48,136 nucleotides of DNA from Isotricha intestinalis (taxonomy: Eukaryota > Ciliophora > Litostomatea > Vestibuliferida > Isotrichidae). The stretch lies in NCBI GenBank assembly GCA_023807065.1, contig JAJJLU010000426.1:1-48136 (forward strand). Reading direction: 5' to 3'. The translations under genes were made by a program, and so were the position numbers. The notes under the pieces are model-generated. The model had not been told where the DNA came from and did no database searches. It saw only the letters and a list, made by a program, of their open reading frames with translations. This document shows, piece after piece, positions 20,701 through 26,681 of this stretch. The stretch's first letter is position 1. Every line of letters starts with the position of its first letter.

Positions 20701-21422
20701 TTCAATTCTGTTTCTTTTTCATCTTCAATGATTTCTTTTAAATATTCAATTATTGAATCTAAGGATTTATCTAACATAAAATGTTCTTTGGATTCACCCC
20801 AAAAAGCTAAAGGTCTTATAAATTTAGAATTTTCTAACAAAAAATCTAAATTTTTTTCTTTGATTTTAACATCTCCCTTTGATATATCTGAAAACAATTT
20901 AATAAAAAGATTAATTCCAATTGAGTTTAGATTTATTTTTGTTTTATCTTGAATTGCACTATTAAAATATTTAGTAATGCATTCAATAGTAGAATTCTCA
21001 TTGCAAGTTAATAAGATTTTTCTAACATAAGCAATTAATAAAATATTCATTTTTTTCATTTGTGATTGAGAAAAAGATAATGTATCTTCTGGAATAAACG
21101 GTTCCCTAAATTCACTTAAAGAATTTATATTAAATGCATCATTCATATTTTGTTTTTCAATAGGTATTTCATTATAAATTATTTTTTCTTTTATATTAAA
21201 TTTATCTTTTTCTCTTTGATTAATTCCAGATTTTTTTGGATCTAAAACATTCATTTTATCCAAGTGTTCCACACATTTTTCGTTCCAAAATTTATCTATG
21301 AATTCTATTAATTGTAGACATTCAGGATTAAAACCTTTTTGTAAAAAATCATTCGGATCTTTTGATAATCCATTTGATGAATAATATACTTTCAGTAAGG
21401 ATTTAGTCTGTTGAATTCCCAT
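8763..21422 (-). CDS. Giant HECT E3 ubiquitin ligase with RCC1 repeats and UBA
   Basis: A 4219-residue protein in one 12.7-kb uninterrupted frame. HECT ligases take ubiquitin from an E2 onto a catalytic Cys and pass it to substrates. The C-terminal HECT domain (about 3850-4219) has FVGEASIDAGGPYRE, FVWGRSRLPLT and LPQSHTCFFSLEIP; the catalytic Cys is residue 4176, followed by the usual YAITHC segment and an acidic end. RCC1-type repeats lie at about 3115-3470 (YAFGANAYGRFG, LFTWGSNTKGQLGHG, VMGDNVGGKLGV). Two Cys-pair zinc-finger-like modules follow at about 3505-3540 and 3585-3630. A UBA-like helix bundle sits at about 2570-2615. A beta-rich region at about 1240-1375 has CxWVGCKC. The N-terminal third includes SCDGSYLYLFISKGYLLKIG near residue 335, then armadillo/HEAT-like helices and Asn runs. 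Domain order is HERC/large-HECT-like, but I do not assign orthology to HERC1, HERC2 or HECTD4. Confidence 0.93.
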   Translation of the reverse strand: MGIQQTKSLLKVYYSSNGLSKDPNDFLQKGFNPECLQLIEFIDKFWNEKCVEHLDKMNVLDPKKSGINQREKDKFNIKEKIIYNEIPIEKQNMNDAFNINSLSEFREPFIPEDTLSFSQSQMKKMNILLIAYVRKILLTCNENSTIECITKYFNSAIQDKTKINLNSIGINLFIKLFSDISKGDVKIKEKNLDFLLENSKFIRPLAFWGESKEHFMLDKSLDSIIEYLKEIIEDEKETELNKMKSLKIIFNLALAKGSLKNLLDVIESYNKLPNPKIDFNYEINLFKNEFIKFSLSSPDKSNQKLISEVWNYTIYTEKEKKPNPNLKEQNQTFYSSTCDGSYLYLFISKGYLLKIGTGYNNTMMGKVYLSKEDYRSGEKGTIAIVDNILYYRSNQLDPNPVISINPDNLEEIENKFDVDYREINHIFIEEKKSEFEFPHSSYEEMMDIIERKKNMGLDDRSNVRPSAASPMLTDGRYIYIISKWFDNINNEEDRKEDDEENENEIDNNKKEKENKAIFGVNIYDPLNNMCHVRSVQLNMIKADNFDENEEKKIENLKGLFNNNNNNNDNNGSLFGNSGIINPFYNRRNNNNNHNQRNRNLNNINNNNSGNESKKELNGEFLQGQNEFYTNGNILMINKFKFSLITGQLLGEFEVSGNVINRTFCYDFKNNLIWCIKNESENKPLQIESYFNQSAKPIVEYPKNHPKYASCSVEKIIESCENNIKMLNLTEEVNVKKYDKQLTLSILGLEDENSAKYKEINIINNNENINDNDKYKMNIQCLILNTIAKLSEFYGQVPDLRIATNDIERGKILSEVMRRPFCVKLEPIVFEKIIKFLNLYSVDFLKGKFTDTEAYCLLAIVKIIRTNLKCLSISNLGVDYFIHRDNKNKSNPFLEMKAFIFKILEMYHNIKNSADNKDKELIKALYEECKIILMVSVNTLYQNYDEIIQVLKENIYNYENNPYSKDIAKCILIWLSNEDNIHNVFLKTDKNCIDTIFEILRITSNWEVVSVKKFLQSNLRKIDIKDLIFHNSDDELVSFSFISSLQMELFKNLSQKLLNDQYDDIKNELLVTDFTNIIFNGVLEIFKQIQSFIEKYISFIKKDYDNKYYEDEEDDFIDTSDMISTSKKEKEEPKKKKKIPKFEDYKKQHMNNLYTIFLDQLININLLSIKTFQFHINVLSILGSDYLLSACLLESFTDLIKQMNLIYITITKNMKIKKESKIEKNSEYKEIIFETNHPYNETNPVNFILDIPEEEGPLYLEFDPQCAFSEQYINSVGLYFYSDSKMTKYYSPKLRYFNKEFPKETIELKTHPVYASFKNHYVNNSGAYGVKLKLHNGKEPNKKKKKNDEYFNLIRGLCWVGCKCASIVIKGNFMKVVVGSEDQDKKYKNVLNSKLFSGGIEYEEIKKDNDNLVNNIITIFDKFIKSEKKNQNIRYKEEMQLFKDENCKKVLKYFQKKLAEKNPAANVGGEDAFNVVSAAFLCLIHHSCEIESFCEICKKTFENENEIQNLPIYNSLYKKYMIAGQMRSWLIEKRKNVAEAIEKQKPNQENNLSNNQENDNEQNALNIMKKIVNQTINKAKFLMKINPTPALKGDNNLKSLQNSIIPLLQENLSNKKLYKNIKLSTIRAIGRYIGLNTIKNIFLNIHNGDLLQDLLSWFCSSLRNYNEYDFNNFSHYLDNVPGCGQLYENKIQESFQNFMSILISKNIQNKNEKELESFLDSLIWRYGANDHEFLVDKGLFNIIWGLENETIKSAWGKSVKMITKSEVNDKNSNNRKNEKIQSKRELPSDILEIFEILSSICFNRVINDNENNSELNQSLSLERKTSTINNNSTISLIQNILNIIFGEITKATDNYYNYRGISYSLFNQYMNLLEEGENKKSKEKKKKELEQQELDQAARQRRTRRYSGSFTSSEFDDNSIMDDDFIPVENDYDINISNNNYGLNLNKKKEKKEKEKPINEDKPYFFYENDLINVYDDFYKQNPSFGLLNVFGKKNGISGEELKNMVNSQWEVIYNPEFLNRLLRILYKASIQKCEIIAQSITSSESIYTLIKLMKYCSTENQFLCAKTLMSLSLNSDEIIFNEVLEIYKGEYVCKYKNYIELLIGLAINIRKKSWMYNNYNSTGNYIISNILIDIIRQLAYANKCKKEINEIINSKLYDEKTKEIDYLKEEIILGIIGGDYYGQANGSKVRVPNEIHSSNINFNFIKKDYKEQKLTGTIIGFSSSFHDYFGITQSKPLSVPPNGRNRNNPHNNINEKKKELKFETISITPNNSIENQVGVLMDGSLLNTKESFNINELTPKIYEQYAVMPFQQIIDYEKFEITDEKLNDLILFLIENNDMNSKIINLKTNILRFLSNYINSKKAIESLYKNEKLKDIINYIVNLGEETISNKNCYLNLEFNEEKRYRIQNFCNENKESLNEIPKLNISFRNSNNYLIRIYKNGEQILNLCNTILNCINKQILLLNSNYYPFSIYNDEKSDIYKMLENSIIFVNNKDLLNNLLEIIKTNYSKQVFIILTDLKIKDFVQNDFICYIQIPTEDLEEIIEISFELENVKDQNFKNPTLKSMDMIKRTYENDSTEIINELVNDFGFEREIVIKELKKCKDKTDINDIIGNLLEASKINLQNENEDKKKEEDNKNEELNNDDIENNDEIKKDEYTYEKEEKNQCFGTDNSNEKPVVPDYFDELFININENKNLLFQYFKNISSKITIFYSRRIIISIIEQCLEYPETFLPEKIFENIENEKIFNIIKLLVHEGLFVVSNGLGVEILLRIKALLLNLRKSKNKKFEDIIKTFNEKSLQEIEFVLNEQSEVYNYILKDEKLIVNKPFIFFDIWNLLINSEFDDEKNHLNYYQLFNNLSGLIPKILENKQIRWFILELLIQNSYKILNVLQTNPKIVIEELENEKLTKFHYIPNIKNLSNFLKKSMLVEGQKNYSKRTQLITELLLLICEIDKKIGEKSLENISSNEENEKIGKFQKIPENSVKYNELYSPNAMSKLENFIYELLSTSSIMRHFFDMNFIKYLGWIEMNPDVISFAKLSYESSHLYSKAPHTYLIHYPNTSALEINMKVDTYLDQGDSITFSTDKNCKNPLKCFVNDDEANFTVNSSHIYVNFPSNYLTSLYAFGANAYGRFGKTSSSDIITPKSISQLSNVLIKDIAIGDTYTLILTEDGEILSAGNGVAAGLKQTSDKFTNENKYNKSDKLLGEKFSKLCVYNGSSIVITKDNSFFSVGINNNGQLGQAYTSPVNDITSMNFTKQISQISMSETHTLLVTSEGKLWHIGNNDYNQNGEPASGRNNSPKPIQLNKNDFVEMVAPGEFFSVFIIRDLSTGKKNLYTAGWSKNGRTGCKEQDIQQLKKLTNPQIENKEFKFITATKMSAAAITNEGELFTWGSNTKGQLGHGHFNDVNEPTLVKFFEEEWEVIEISMQVEFSIVLARNKKTGKNEVFVMGDNVGGKLGVSLSGVKTEKKDTFSKPIMNTFFNDKEPIKIFSGPRGTIIMCKVKPFELIRDYHNEKCHKCNLNIIGNLIYNLENNFMFCQKCSDQDNLDNNVLVVKAPMNDYNLIKSIFEKNGKIEFENNESGKIICNSCGEEINPILENSNNKKNHYYLYQENNKERKYLCEYCISHYTPVLTNAKVFYKSNDFNKVLSIKSISNLNETNYYGTSIGYGYKFSITPIFNDVGCEKVINKFSKSFKAFSDELKSVNKFEIYEQFVDYLNEMSQKADKSIFNYSLKDLVFKKESLSIRSELSSLQNEVLRKMFLLLKVLNEKVKNLLPYIDFSKSLQSSQRLSTLFSRITPLIFWDTKNESIQYYLENTSYTSSPGELKINRMKVRKFIDKGKPDLLGENTIFGAMFQHLRNYNFKIFRKKKESGNNNSSKLFTVNFVGEASIDAGGPYRECLSQAFSELQSSALSLFIPSPNQKNESGSFREKWVVNPGANSIIELEMYKVFGGLIGYAIRTGEFINMDLPSIFWKSLLEVPKDRKDLEMIDKYAIQFLDDINRISDKDQFTLYSDYKFTTILSNGSEVPIIENGRNIDLTLENKKNYIELVEQTRLNEGQIQIDSIRNGLEQVIPVGILKLISWNELEMLVCGKPILDIELLKENTLYRGCNESDEIVQYFWKCLEEFTAEERAMYLRFVWGRSRLPLTSKDFPMKHRVEMLHHSNPDVALPQSHTCFFSLEIPKYSSYEILHDKLKYAITHCQAIDTDGNAREIWDDED

Positions 21423-22081
21423 TTTATAATTTTATATATTAATAATTAAATTAGATTAAATAGTATTTTTTTATTATTATTAGAAGGATTTAAAAGATAA
21501 TTATTTTATTTAATAAAGAAAAATTAATTATCCTTTTTTATCCGGAAAATAAATTTTTTAAATTTTAGTTTTCTTTGAAATAAACATCAATAAAGAATAA
21601 AATTAATAAAAAATTGTATTTTTGGGGATGAATAGTTTAATTTATACAAATCATAATTTATAATTTTTTGATTTTTCCATTTTTAATAAAATATTTGATT
21701 TGAATTAAAAAAAATTTAAGACTTTATGGAAAAAGATTTTTTTATAACATTTCAAATTTACTTCTTAAATGTATCAAAATGAATTTTCATATAAATTAAA
21801 AAAACATAAAGAAATAAAAAGATTAAATATTACTATGTAAATCAAAAAATCTTTAATAAAACAAAATATTTTTTTTTGAAAGAAATTGAAAATAAATTGT
21901 GGAATATTTCCTTTTCAAATATTGAATGTTTACAAAATTTAAAATGGATTAATTAAATCATTGACGCTGAAATTCATATCATTAATTGTAAAAGAGTTAA
22001 TCAATATTTTTTAAATATAAACTTTTTATTATTATTTTTTAAATATAATTAAAAAATTAAATATTATAATTATTTCTTAAT
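21423..22081. other. Intergenic region upstream of the HECT gene
   Basis: 659 bp between the HECT start and the SNARE stop, both on the minus strand, so it should hold the HECT promoter. On the plus strand, about 21810-22052 has a protein-like frame with only one internal stop (TAA at 21954-21956). It includes LKEIENKLWNISFSNIECLQ and, after the stop, IIDAEIHIINCKRVNQYF. It has no suitable ATG and no recognisable homology, so I leave it as a possible relic. Confidence 0.35.
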
Positions 22082-22957
22082 TTAAACTTTAGCTTTAATT
22101 ATTTTGTAAAGAACTCCAACTAATCCTAATAAAATTAAAAATAAAAGAATATCAACACAAATTTTATCAGAACTCCTAATTTTATTTAATAAATCTTTTA
22201 ATTTTTTATTTTGACTTTCCATTTTTTTAGTTGTTTTATCAGTATGTTTAGTTAATTTTTTAATTTTATCATGAGTTTTACTAATATTTTCATTAGCTAA
22301 ATGAACTTCATTTTTTAATTGTTTAACTGCTCTTCCAACATCTTCTAAATCTTTATCTTGTTCTTCAACTTTTTTTTTCCATTCTTCCATTTTTTCCTTT
22401 TCTTCCTCATATAACTCTCTTTCTGGATTTTCATTATTTTCTTTTTGTTTTAAAAGATCATCTAATTTTTCCATATTAGTTCTATTATCTTCAATTTTTT
22501 GTTCATCTATTTCCATTCCATTGTATTTATTTCTTAAAAAATTAAATTTTTCATCCATTAATTTTTTCATTTCTTCTTTTTGAGAAAAATCACCATATTT
22601 TCCTTTCTTCCTTTTTTGAGCTTTTAATTCAGTTTCTAAATCTTTTAATTCTTTTTCAATATCACCAAATTTATTTTCTATTTTTGAATTTAATTTATTT
22701 TTATTAAATATATCAGTTGGATTTGAAGAGGTTAATATTTTATCTCTTTCAAACATTAAAGTTTCTACTTCTTTTAAACTTTCATTTGCTTTAAACCTTA
22801 ATTTATCAAAACCATCTTTAACACTTTTATAATCTATTGCCCCTTCTTTTCCTCTAATTGCAGTTATTATTTTATTTAATTTTAAAAGAAGTTTATCTGT
22901 TTCTGATAAATATTTTGGATCCGGCTCAACATCTAAAATTGGTTCAGTCTTTGACAT
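22082..22957 (-). CDS. Qc-SNARE, SYP7-like, tail-anchored
   Basis: A 291-residue membrane-fusion protein ending in TAA. SNAREs zip into four-helix bundles that drive vesicle fusion. The C terminus matches the plant/protist SYP71 group: a SNARE motif at about 198-262 starting EEQDKDLEDVGRAVKQLKN, a juxtamembrane RSSDKICVDI (261-270, compare RSSRNFCIDI in plant SYP7), then a single hydrophobic anchor at about 268-286 and only five residues beyond it. The N-terminal region (about 20-170) is helical and charged. Aligned on the shared LKN and RSS anchors, the ionic zero layer, normally Gln, falls on Thr228. Likely site of action is the ER or endomembranes, by family. The frame needs no intron. Confidence 0.85.
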   Translation of the reverse strand: MSKTEPILDVEPDPKYLSETDKLLLKLNKIITAIRGKEGAIDYKSVKDGFDKLRFKANESLKEVETLMFERDKILTSSNPTDIFNKNKLNSKIENKFGDIEKELKDLETELKAQKRKKGKYGDFSQKEEMKKLMDEKFNFLRNKYNGMEIDEQKIEDNRTNMEKLDDLLKQKENNENPERELYEEEKEKMEEWKKKVEEQDKDLEDVGRAVKQLKNEVHLANENISKTHDKIKKLTKHTDKTTKKMESQNKKLKDLLNKIRSSDKICVDILLFLILLGLVGVLYKIIKAKV

Positions 22958-23187
22958 ATTTATCTTTTATATTTTTTGTTTTTTTCAAAAAAAAAATAAA
23001 ATACTTATTATTAAATTATTATTTTTTCTTGTTTACATAAGTTTTTATATATTAATTTAAACCAAAAGATTTTCTATCTTTTATTAATTCTAATGAATTT
23101 TTGCATTTCTTGTATTTATATATACAATATCTTAAGATTTTATAATATTAATAATCTACATTATTATTTGTTTTGAAATTAAAATGA

Positions 23188-23670
23188 TTAAAAAATTAAA
23201 CAACAAGAACTTTGCATTTTTTCTTCTTTTAATTCTTTTTCTATTTGTTTTTTATAAGATAATTCACAATCAATTTCAGATTTTTGATTAATATCATCAA
23301 TTTCATAAATTTTGTTTTTATCATCATTATTTAAAATATCTATTCCATTATTGTCTTCACAATTTATCTCATTAATATTGTTATTCTTTTTTTTAACATC
23401 AAAATCAAAAGTTTTGTTTTCTATTGGAGAAGTAAAAAATGTTGATGTTTGGGGACTTTGAGTCAGTGATATCAATTCTTTTCTATTTCTTTTAAATATT
23501 TTAAGATAATCATCTTTAAAATTATCTTTTCCGACAATTTGAATGTTATCGAAATAAAATTGATAATTATAAGGACATTTCATTGGTAAATATTCTTCTT
23601 GTTTAATAATATTTAAATCTAAATGAGATGATAAATCACTATTAGCTAATTTATTGTTTCCATTTTTCAT
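23188..23670 (-). CDS. Hypothetical protein with a C-terminal CaaX box
   Basis: A 160-residue acidic, Asn-rich protein ending in TAA. The last five residues are C-C-L-I-F, so Cys157-Leu-Ile-Phe is a CaaX prenylation signal; Phe in the last position usually favours geranylgeranylation but can allow farnesylation, and the adjacent Cys156 could be palmitoylated. The upstream stretch (about 138-152) is a short charged helix rich in Lys and Glu, as often precedes a lipidated tail. Residues 26-75 look the most ordered (YLPMKCPYNYQFYFDNIQIVG). No GTPase motifs (GxxxxGK, NKxD) are present, so it is not a Ras-type protein. Family unknown; membrane attachment is inferred from the tail alone. Confidence 0.65.
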   Translation of the reverse strand: MKNGNNKLANSDLSSHLDLNIIKQEEYLPMKCPYNYQFYFDNIQIVGKDNFKDDYLKIFKRNRKELISLTQSPQTSTFFTSPIENKTFDFDVKKKNNNINEINCEDNNGIDILNNDDKNKIYEIDDINQKSEIDCELSYKKQIEKELKEEKMQSSCCLIF

Positions 23671-23880
23671 TATTTTTACAAATTTATATTTCCAATCTTA
23701 TTAACATTTCTAATTCAAAATAAAAAATCTTTGAATTAGAATAATAATAATGTATCAAAATAATTTAACATTAAAAAAGCATAAAATAAACAATTAAAAA
23801 ATAATTAAAAAAATTTAAAAAATAAATCCAAAAATTAAAAAATAAAAATCATATAAAACCCAAAAGAAGTAGAAGGCCAA
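23671..23880. promoter_or_regulatory. Short divergent intergenic segment
   Basis: 210 bp separate the divergently transcribed CaaX-protein gene and VPS35, so the promoters of both must lie here or overlap their 5' ends. The sequence is A-rich without a recognisable site. Close to VPS35 it carries AAACCCAAAAGAAG, somewhat richer in C and G than the rest. No bidirectional element can be named. Confidence 0.4.
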
Positions 23881-26313
23881 ATGACAGACGAAGAACAAGA
23901 ACGTCATTTAGATGATGGTTTAAAATCAGTAAAAGCTCAAAGTTACCATATAAAAAGTGCAATAGAGCAAAATAATATGCGTAGATGTTTAAGAGAAACA
24001 TCAGCAATGTGTTTAGAATTAAAAACTTCTCTTTTAACTCCAAAATCATATTATAATTTATACACTGTAGTTTTTGATGAAATGCAATATGTATTTAATT
24101 TCTTTAAAGAAGAAGCTCGAAGAGGAAGAAGAATGAAAGATTTATATGATACAGTTCAACAAGCATCAAATATTATTCCTAGAATGTATTTAATGATTAC
24201 TACTGGTGCAGTTTATGTTGAAAATTTTCCTAAAATGTCAAAAGATATTTTATATGACTTATTAAATATGGTCAAAGGAGTTCAAAATCCTACTAGAGGA
24301 CTTTTTACTAGATATTATTTATTAAAAATGATGAAAGATAAATTACCTGATTTAAATAATGAATATTTAACTGATAAATCTACTATTGAAGATACTTTAC
24401 AATTTATTTTACAAAATTTAGAAGAAATGAATAGATTGTGGATTAGATTGTCTATGGGAACTATTGGAAATGAAAGATTACTGAAAGAAAAAGAAAGAAG
24501 TGAATTAAGGATTTTAGTAGGAGAAAATATTGTTAGATTATCTAATTTAGATGGTTTAACTTTGGAAATGTATCAAAAAGAAATTTTACCAAAAATAATT
24601 AAAATTCTAGTTGAGAGTAAAGATCAATTAAGTCAACAATATTTAATGGAATGTATTATTCAAGCTTTTCCTGATGAATATAATATTCAATGTATGAGTA
24701 CTATTTTAGAAACTTTTAGTGAATTAAATCAAGGTGTTGATGTTAAAAGTTTATTTATTTCTTTAATGGATAAATTAGCTAAATTCGTTGGTGACAGTGA
24801 AAAAGATCAAAGTGAAATTTTAGAAGCAACTGAAAAAATTTTTGGATTATTAAGAACTAATATTGATACTTTAATTGAACAAGGTTGTAATCAACCTGGT
24901 GGAATTACAGATCCTCTTAAATTAATCGAATTATTATTAGCTTTTATGAAATTTACAATTAAATGTTGTCCTGAAAATGATAAATTAAATACTATTAATC
25001 ATATTTTAAATTCAAGTCAAAATGTTTTAACTACTTATAATAAGAAATTATCTTCTGAAGGAATTACTATATTAAAAAATTTACTTATTAGTCCTTTAGA
25101 AAGTCCATTAAGTCTATTTCAATTTGAACATTTTCCTGAATTAATGGTTTATTTAGATTTTTCATCTAGAACTTCATTAGCTTTAAGAATAATAGAATCT
25201 TTATCCAATAAAGAAAAATTAGATAATAGTGAAAAAGTAAATATATTATTAGGATTTATTAGACCTTTATTAGAAGATTCTCCTGATACAATTGAAATAG
25301 ATTCATATCAATTTGAATATGAACAAAATATTGTTTCTAAAATGTTATTTGCTATAAGTACAAATGAACCAAATAAAATGTATGATATTTTAGAAGCAAT
25401 AACTCCAATATTTATGAAAGGAGGAGTTAAAAGAATAAAATATACATTACCTACTTTAGTAAATGCATATCTTCATTTAGCTTATCAAATATCAGAAAGT
25501 TATAGAGCAGATTATAATAGTTCATCAAATAATGTTCATTTAGATTTTATAAAATATTTAGATATGTCAATTTTTGAATCAGATGAAATTTATGAAAATT
25601 TCATGGAAAAAATCCATTCTAAAGTATTAGAAATAATAAATTCTTTGATTGAAACATATCCAGAGATTTCATTTAGATTATATGGAACAGCAGCATTACA
25701 AACAAATGCAATAAAAAGTCAAAATGAGAAATTTTCAGAAATTGCAAAACATTATGTAGCAGAAACTTTTAAAATATATCAAGAAAGTGAATTAGAAGCT
25801 AATGAAAAATTTTTATTATTAATAAACTTTATAGGTCTTCTTTTACAATTAAGAACAATCCCATTAGATGTTATAGGACAATATGCTCAACAAATAAAAA
25901 CAATAGGTCAAGGTTTAGTTAAAAGAGCTGATCAATGTAAAGCAATGTTATATGTTAGTGATTTATTTTATTGTATAGGTAATACAAAAACCACTGAAGA
26001 ATGTTTAAATAAAGCTAAAAGATTTGCAAATTTTGCTATGTCTAATCCTGAACATTTACCTTTATATATTGATATTATTAATAAATATTTATATTATATT
26101 GAAATTGCTAAAGATGAAGATTATTTCTTTTCTAAAGATGATGTTGATGATACAATTGAATTAGTTAAAAATCATATTCAAACTATTAAATCTGAAAATA
26201 CTAATCAAAGTTTTTTACCTGAGGCTGAAAGGTATTTTGAAGATACTATTAAAGTTATTGTTAAGAGAAAGGAAGAAAAAAGAAAAAATATTTATGAGGA
26301 GATTATATTATAA
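23881..26313 (+). CDS. VPS35: Retromer subunit VPS35
   Basis: An 810-residue helical-repeat protein, close to the roughly 790-800 of animal and yeast VPS35. Retromer (VPS35-VPS29-VPS26) sorts receptors from endosomes back to the Golgi or surface; VPS35 is the solenoid scaffold. The N terminus contains the family's conserved patch: NIIPRMYLMITTGAVYV (97-113, compare PRLYLL/MITVG), then KDILYDLLNMVKGVQNPTRG and LFTRYYLLKMMKDKLPD, which together contact VPS26. The frame opens with MTDEEQERHLDDGLKSVKAQ, as VPS35 usually does a few residues in, supporting the chosen start. The rest is alpha-solenoid down to a charged C terminus that should clasp VPS29. Complete and intron-free; no odd residues noticed. 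Confidence 0.96.
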   Translation: MTDEEQERHLDDGLKSVKAQSYHIKSAIEQNNMRRCLRETSAMCLELKTSLLTPKSYYNLYTVVFDEMQYVFNFFKEEARRGRRMKDLYDTVQQASNIIPRMYLMITTGAVYVENFPKMSKDILYDLLNMVKGVQNPTRGLFTRYYLLKMMKDKLPDLNNEYLTDKSTIEDTLQFILQNLEEMNRLWIRLSMGTIGNERLLKEKERSELRILVGENIVRLSNLDGLTLEMYQKEILPKIIKILVESKDQLSQQYLMECIIQAFPDEYNIQCMSTILETFSELNQGVDVKSLFISLMDKLAKFVGDSEKDQSEILEATEKIFGLLRTNIDTLIEQGCNQPGGITDPLKLIELLLAFMKFTIKCCPENDKLNTINHILNSSQNVLTTYNKKLSSEGITILKNLLISPLESPLSLFQFEHFPELMVYLDFSSRTSLALRIIESLSNKEKLDNSEKVNILLGFIRPLLEDSPDTIEIDSYQFEYEQNIVSKMLFAISTNEPNKMYDILEAITPIFMKGGVKRIKYTLPTLVNAYLHLAYQISESYRADYNSSSNNVHLDFIKYLDMSIFESDEIYENFMEKIHSKVLEIINSLIETYPEISFRLYGTAALQTNAIKSQNEKFSEIAKHYVAETFKIYQESELEANEKFLLLINFIGLLLQLRTIPLDVIGQYAQQIKTIGQGLVKRADQCKAMLYVSDLFYCIGNTKTTEECLNKAKRFANFAMSNPEHLPLYIDIINKYLYYIEIAKDEDYFFSKDDVDDTIELVKNHIQTIKSENTNQSFLPEAERYFEDTIKVIVKRKEEKRKNIYEEIIL

Positions 26314-26681
26314 ATTTTGAAGATATGAAGGTTTAAAATATTTAAAATTGGAAAAATTAAATAAATTAAATTAATTGAATATTTAAACAATTTATATATA
26401 ATTTTTTTAATATGATTTTTTTATATTCAAAATATTTGAATAAAAATCAATTTATATTTATTTAAAGATTTTTGAAATTAATTTTTTTAATAAATATATA
26501 AATTTTATTTATATTTATCCTATTTATGAATAAAATTTTTTTTTAATAATTCGATTATTTTATATTTTATTTATAAACAAAAGTTTTGAAGGGGAAATAT
26601 TTAAATTTCTTTAAAGAAAATATATCATTTCAATTTCAATTTAAATAAACAAAATATATTATTTTTTGAAAATAAAATAAA
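26314..26681. other. Intergenic spacer
   Basis: 368 bp between VPS35 and the PAS membrane protein, both on the plus strand. Long A and T runs; the only G-rich spot is GAAGGGGAAA near 26590. No frame, repeat or RNA gene is visible. It should contain the 3' end of the VPS35 transcript and the promoter of the next gene. Confidence 0.6.
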
